DNA of 7,350 bases from Clostridiales bacterium (GTDB lineage Bacteria; Bacillota; Clostridia; Lachnospirales; Lachnospiraceae). The position numbers and the translations under genes are program-made. The notes below the pieces were generated by a model. The model did no database searches and was not told the DNA's origin. It saw only the letters and a list, made by a program, of their open reading frames with translations. Below are positions 4,989 through 7,350 of this stretch, piece by piece (within the stretch, counting starts at the first letter, position 1; each line of letters begins with the position of its first letter). The DNA lies in NCBI GenBank assembly GCA_019420425.1, contig JAHZHG010000126.1, positions 1 through 7,350 of the forward strand. Reading direction: 5' to 3'.

Positions 4989-6950
4989 TTATTTTTTTTC
5001 TTCCTGCGGCAGCTCCTGACGGATTTCTTTTTTGCGGATTTCCCGGCAGATTTCGTCAATAAATACATCCAGCTGCTTCTGCCCTTCGTCTCCGGCGAAA
5101 CGGCTTCTTACCGAAACCACACCCTGCTCTTCTTCATTTGCGCCGACTACCAGCATATAAGGCACCTTGTCCAGTCTTGCCTCACGGATCTTGTAGCCGA
5201 TCTTTTCTGAACGGAGGTCTGCCGTTGCGCGGATACCGTTTTCTTTCAGTTCGGACAGCACGCGATTTGCATAGTCCTCATACTTTTCGGAAATCGGAAG
5301 TACGCGCACCTGCTCCGGACACAGCCAGGTCGGGAACTTGCCCGCGTATTTTTCAATCAGCCATGCCAGTGTACGCTCATAGCAGCCCATGCTGGTGCGG
5401 TGAATGATGAACGGGCGCTTTTTCTCGCCGTCCGCATCCACATAATACATGTCAAACTGCTCTGCCAGTGCAAAGTCCAGCTGAATGGTGATCATCGTGT
5501 CTTCTTTTCCATATACGTTCTTCGCCTGAATATCCAGCTTCGGGCCATAGAAAGCAGCCTCGCCGTCTGCTTCCACGAAGGGCAGCTTCAGCTCGGTCAA
5601 CAGCTCACGCATTCTTCCCTGGGCATTTTCCCAATACTGAGCGTCGCCGATGTATTTTTCCCTGTTGTTCGGATCCCATTTGGACAGGCGGAAGGTCACA
5701 TCCTTTTCCAGTCCCAGGGTTCGCAGGCAGTACAGCGCCAGCTCCACGCAGCCGATAAACTCCTCATTCACCTGATCCGGACGCACAATCAAATGGCCTT
5801 CCGAAATCGTAAACTGCCGCACGCGGGTAAGTCCGTGCATTTCGCCGGAATCCTCATTTCGGAACAGTGTGGACGTCTCACCGTAGCGCAGCGGAAGATC
5901 CCGATAGCTCTTCTGGCTGGCCTTATATACGTAATACTGGAACGGACAGGTCATCGGACGCAGGGCAAATACCTCTTTATCCTTTCCCTCCTCGCCCAGC
6001 ACAAACATACCCTCTTTGTAATGATCCCAGTGTCCGGAAATCTTGTACAAATCGCTCTTGGCCATCAGCGGGGTTTTTGTACGCACATATCCGCGCTTCT
6101 CCTCCTCATCCTCAATCCATCGCTGAAGGGTCTGGATAATGGTCACGCCCTTTGGCATAATCAGCGGAAGGCCCTGGCCGATCACATCAACTGTGGTAAA
6201 CAGTTCCATTTCCCGACCCAGCTTGTTGTGGTCGCGCTTTTTGATATCCTCCAGATGCTCCAGGTAAGCGTTCAGCTCTTCCTTTTTCGTAAACGCCGTA
6301 CCGTAAATCCGGGTCAGCATCTTATTCTTCTCGCTTCCTCTCCAGTATGCCCCGGAGGAAGAAATCAGCTTGTAGGCCTTGATGGATTTTGTGCTCATCA
6401 GATGAGGGCCTGCGCACAAATCGACAAATTCGCCCTGACGGTAGAAGGAAATTTCCGCGTCCTCCGGCAGATCCCGAATCAGCTCTACCTTGTACGGCTC
6501 TCCCTTTTCCTCCATCAGTCGAACAGCCTCTTCCCTGGGCAGGGTAAAGCGTTCCAGCTTTGCCCCCTCTTTGATGATTTTCTTCATCACCTTTTCGATT
6601 TCATCCAGATCCTCTCTGGAGAACGGCTCGCACTCAAAATCATAATAGAAGCCCGTGTCAATGGACGGGCCGATGGCCAGCTTTGCCTCCGGGCGCACCC
6701 GCTTTACTGCTTCTGCCAGCACGTGGGAGGTGGTATGACGGAGTACGGCCAGTCCCTTTTCATCGTTGGCCGTAAGAATATTCAGGCTGCAGTCCTCATC
6801 GATCACTGTCCGCAGATCCACTACCTTGCCGTCCTTTTCTCCGCAGGCGGCCATTCTGGCCAGTCCTTCGCTCAAATCCGCCGCAATCTCAATTACCGTC
6901 ATCGGAGATGCATATTCCTTCACCGATCCGTCTTTCCATGTGATTTTCAT
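4989..6950 (-). CDS. thrS: threonyl-tRNA synthetase
   Basis: Charges tRNA-Thr with threonine in the cytosol and edits Ser-tRNA-Thr. Full length at 653 aa (E. coli 642). Domains in order: TGS (about 1-62); editing/SAD domain (about 65-220) with HTTSH (72-76) and CAGPH (179-183), the HxxxH and CxxxH pairs of the editing site; class II catalytic core (about 245-535); anticodon-binding domain (about 545-640). Zinc ligands align as Cys335 (RPMTCPFQ), His386 (ISEGHLI) and His517 (IIHRTSMG), matching E. coli Cys334/His385/His511. The motif 2 region is YGETSTLFRNEDSGEMHG. The sequence around Cys335 is PMTCPFQ rather than the common PMNCPGH, a variant subtype. Start: ATG at 6948-6950 with AAGGAG (6958-6963) 7 bases before it. 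It lies 27 bases after the YwlG-like gene, leaving no space for its own T-box leader. Confidence 0.98.
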   Translation of the reverse strand: MKITWKDGSVKEYASPMTVIEIAADLSEGLARMAACGEKDGKVVDLRTVIDEDCSLNILTANDEKGLAVLRHTTSHVLAEAVKRVRPEAKLAIGPSIDTGFYYDFECEPFSREDLDEIEKVMKKIIKEGAKLERFTLPREEAVRLMEEKGEPYKVELIRDLPEDAEISFYRQGEFVDLCAGPHLMSTKSIKAYKLISSSGAYWRGSEKNKMLTRIYGTAFTKKEELNAYLEHLEDIKKRDHNKLGREMELFTTVDVIGQGLPLIMPKGVTIIQTLQRWIEDEEEKRGYVRTKTPLMAKSDLYKISGHWDHYKEGMFVLGEEGKDKEVFALRPMTCPFQYYVYKASQKSYRDLPLRYGETSTLFRNEDSGEMHGLTRVRQFTISEGHLIVRPDQVNEEFIGCVELALYCLRTLGLEKDVTFRLSKWDPNNREKYIGDAQYWENAQGRMRELLTELKLPFVEADGEAAFYGPKLDIQAKNVYGKEDTMITIQLDFALAEQFDMYYVDADGEKKRPFIIHRTSMGCYERTLAWLIEKYAGKFPTWLCPEQVRVLPISEKYEDYANRVLSELKENGIRATADLRSEKIGYKIREARLDKVPYMLVVGANEEEQGVVSVRSRFAGDEGQKQLDVFIDEICREIRKKEIRQELPQEEKK

Positions 6951-6977
6951 TCTTTTTCTCCTTATATTTTCAATATC

Positions 6978-7350
6978 TTATTTTAACCGTTCGTCATAAT
7001 GGGCCCGCTCGCCGCCGATAAATTTCGGCCTGGTCCGTGCGCAGACCACATGGGCTCCGCCAAGGGTATCCACGGAAAGGCGCAGGGGAACGGCCACATC
7101 CTTTATGTGCATCCCGATCAGCGTATCCCCCACATCGATCCCGCCTGCCGCCCGGATGTGCTCCACCGCCACCGGATGGGCAAACGCCCCGTAGGCCGCC
7201 GTGGCAAAGGAGCCCCCCGCCTTGGGCATGGGCACCACATTCACCGGCTCCAGTCCGTATTTTTCCACAGCCTCAGCCTCCAAAATCAGCGCACGGTTCA
7301 GGTGCTCGCAGCACTGTGCAGCAAGATAGTCCCCCTCGCGCTTAAAGGCG
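6978..7350 (-). CDS. UPF0340 / YwlG-like (TIGR01440) protein, C-terminal part
   Basis: The frame is open to the right edge, so the start lies beyond the window; 123 residues plus the stop are visible against a family length of about 180. Recognised from QCCEHLNRALILEAEAVEKYG (broken here only by the usual family variation), then VNVVPMPKAGGSFATAAY, AAGGIDVGDTLIGMH, AVPLR and RPKFIGGERAHY, which match Bacillus YwlG region by region as far as I recall it. The conserved Cys-Cys-Glu-His and GGID motifs suggest an enzyme or binding site, but the function is unknown. A TTG at 7281-7283 could be taken as a start, but it falls inside the conserved region and is not the true one. It ends 27 bases before thrS on the same strand, which implies co-transcription. 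In Bacillus the gene lies near glyA and rpiB rather than thrS, so this neighbour pair is a point of difference. Confidence 0.88.
   Translation of the reverse strand, partial: AFKREGDYLAAQCCEHLNRALILEAEAVEKYGLEPVNVVPMPKAGGSFATAAYGAFAHPVAVEHIRAAGGIDVGDTLIGMHIKDVAVPLRLSVDTLGGAHVVCARTRPKFIGGERAHYDERLK

Noticed and set aside
6964..6976. ATATT/AATAT inverted repeat between the YwlG-like gene and thrS
   Set aside because: A 5-bp AT-only stem in AT-rich spacer is expected by chance.
5400..6986. A 528-codon open frame on the plus strand, antisense to thrS
   Set aside because: It lies almost wholly opposite a clear thrS, has no recognisable domain, and such frames arise from codon bias in long genes.
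7281..7283. TTG as start of a 101-aa gene
   Set aside because: The frame continues to the window edge through QCCEHLNRAL, a conserved part of the UPF0340 family, so the real start is outside.

Overview
The window looks like chromosomal DNA of a Clostridia-type Firmicute, probably Lachnospiraceae. The grounds are strong AGGAGG-type ribosome binding sites, sigma-A-like promoters, a DUF1540 protein, a YwlG/UPF0340 protein and roughly balanced base composition. Taxonomy is inferred from protein style only. Coding density is high, the longest gene-free stretch is 185 bases, and no rRNA, tRNA, CRISPR array, insertion sequence or prophage part is visible.

Left block (1-3411, all minus strand): a surface-polysaccharide cluster. 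In transcription order it reads GT2 polyprenyl-phosphate glycosyltransferase (2467-3411), rmlB (1344-2420), rmlA (307-1176) and the first part of rmlC (1-295, running out of the window). RmlA makes dTDP-glucose from glucose-1-phosphate, RmlB dehydrates it to the 4-keto-6-deoxy sugar, and RmlC epimerises that towards dTDP-L-rhamnose. The last enzyme, RmlD, is not in view. A clear promoter sits ahead of the glycosyltransferase, and a second extended -10 promoter overlaps the glycosyltransferase 3' end, so rmlBAC can probably be transcribed on its own.

Middle (3412-4598): a divergent intergenic region with two back-to-back sigma-A promoters. One drives the glycosyltransferase leftwards. The other drives a sugar-phosphate nucleotidyltransferase of unknown substrate rightwards (3597-4526). 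That gene ends in a strong hairpin terminator lying between convergent genes.

Right block (4599-7350, all minus strand): a housekeeping run of a UPF0340/YwlG-like gene (5' end outside the window), thrS (threonyl-tRNA synthetase, apparently complete) and a small cysteine-rich DUF1540 protein. Gaps are 27 and 66 bases.

I see no convincing undescribed system. The most useful leads are a cluster of damaging-looking substitutions in rmlC near the window edge, the internal rmlBAC promoter, the orphan nucleotidyltransferase with a hairpin around its Shine-Dalgarno, and the variant ThrRS zinc-site motif.
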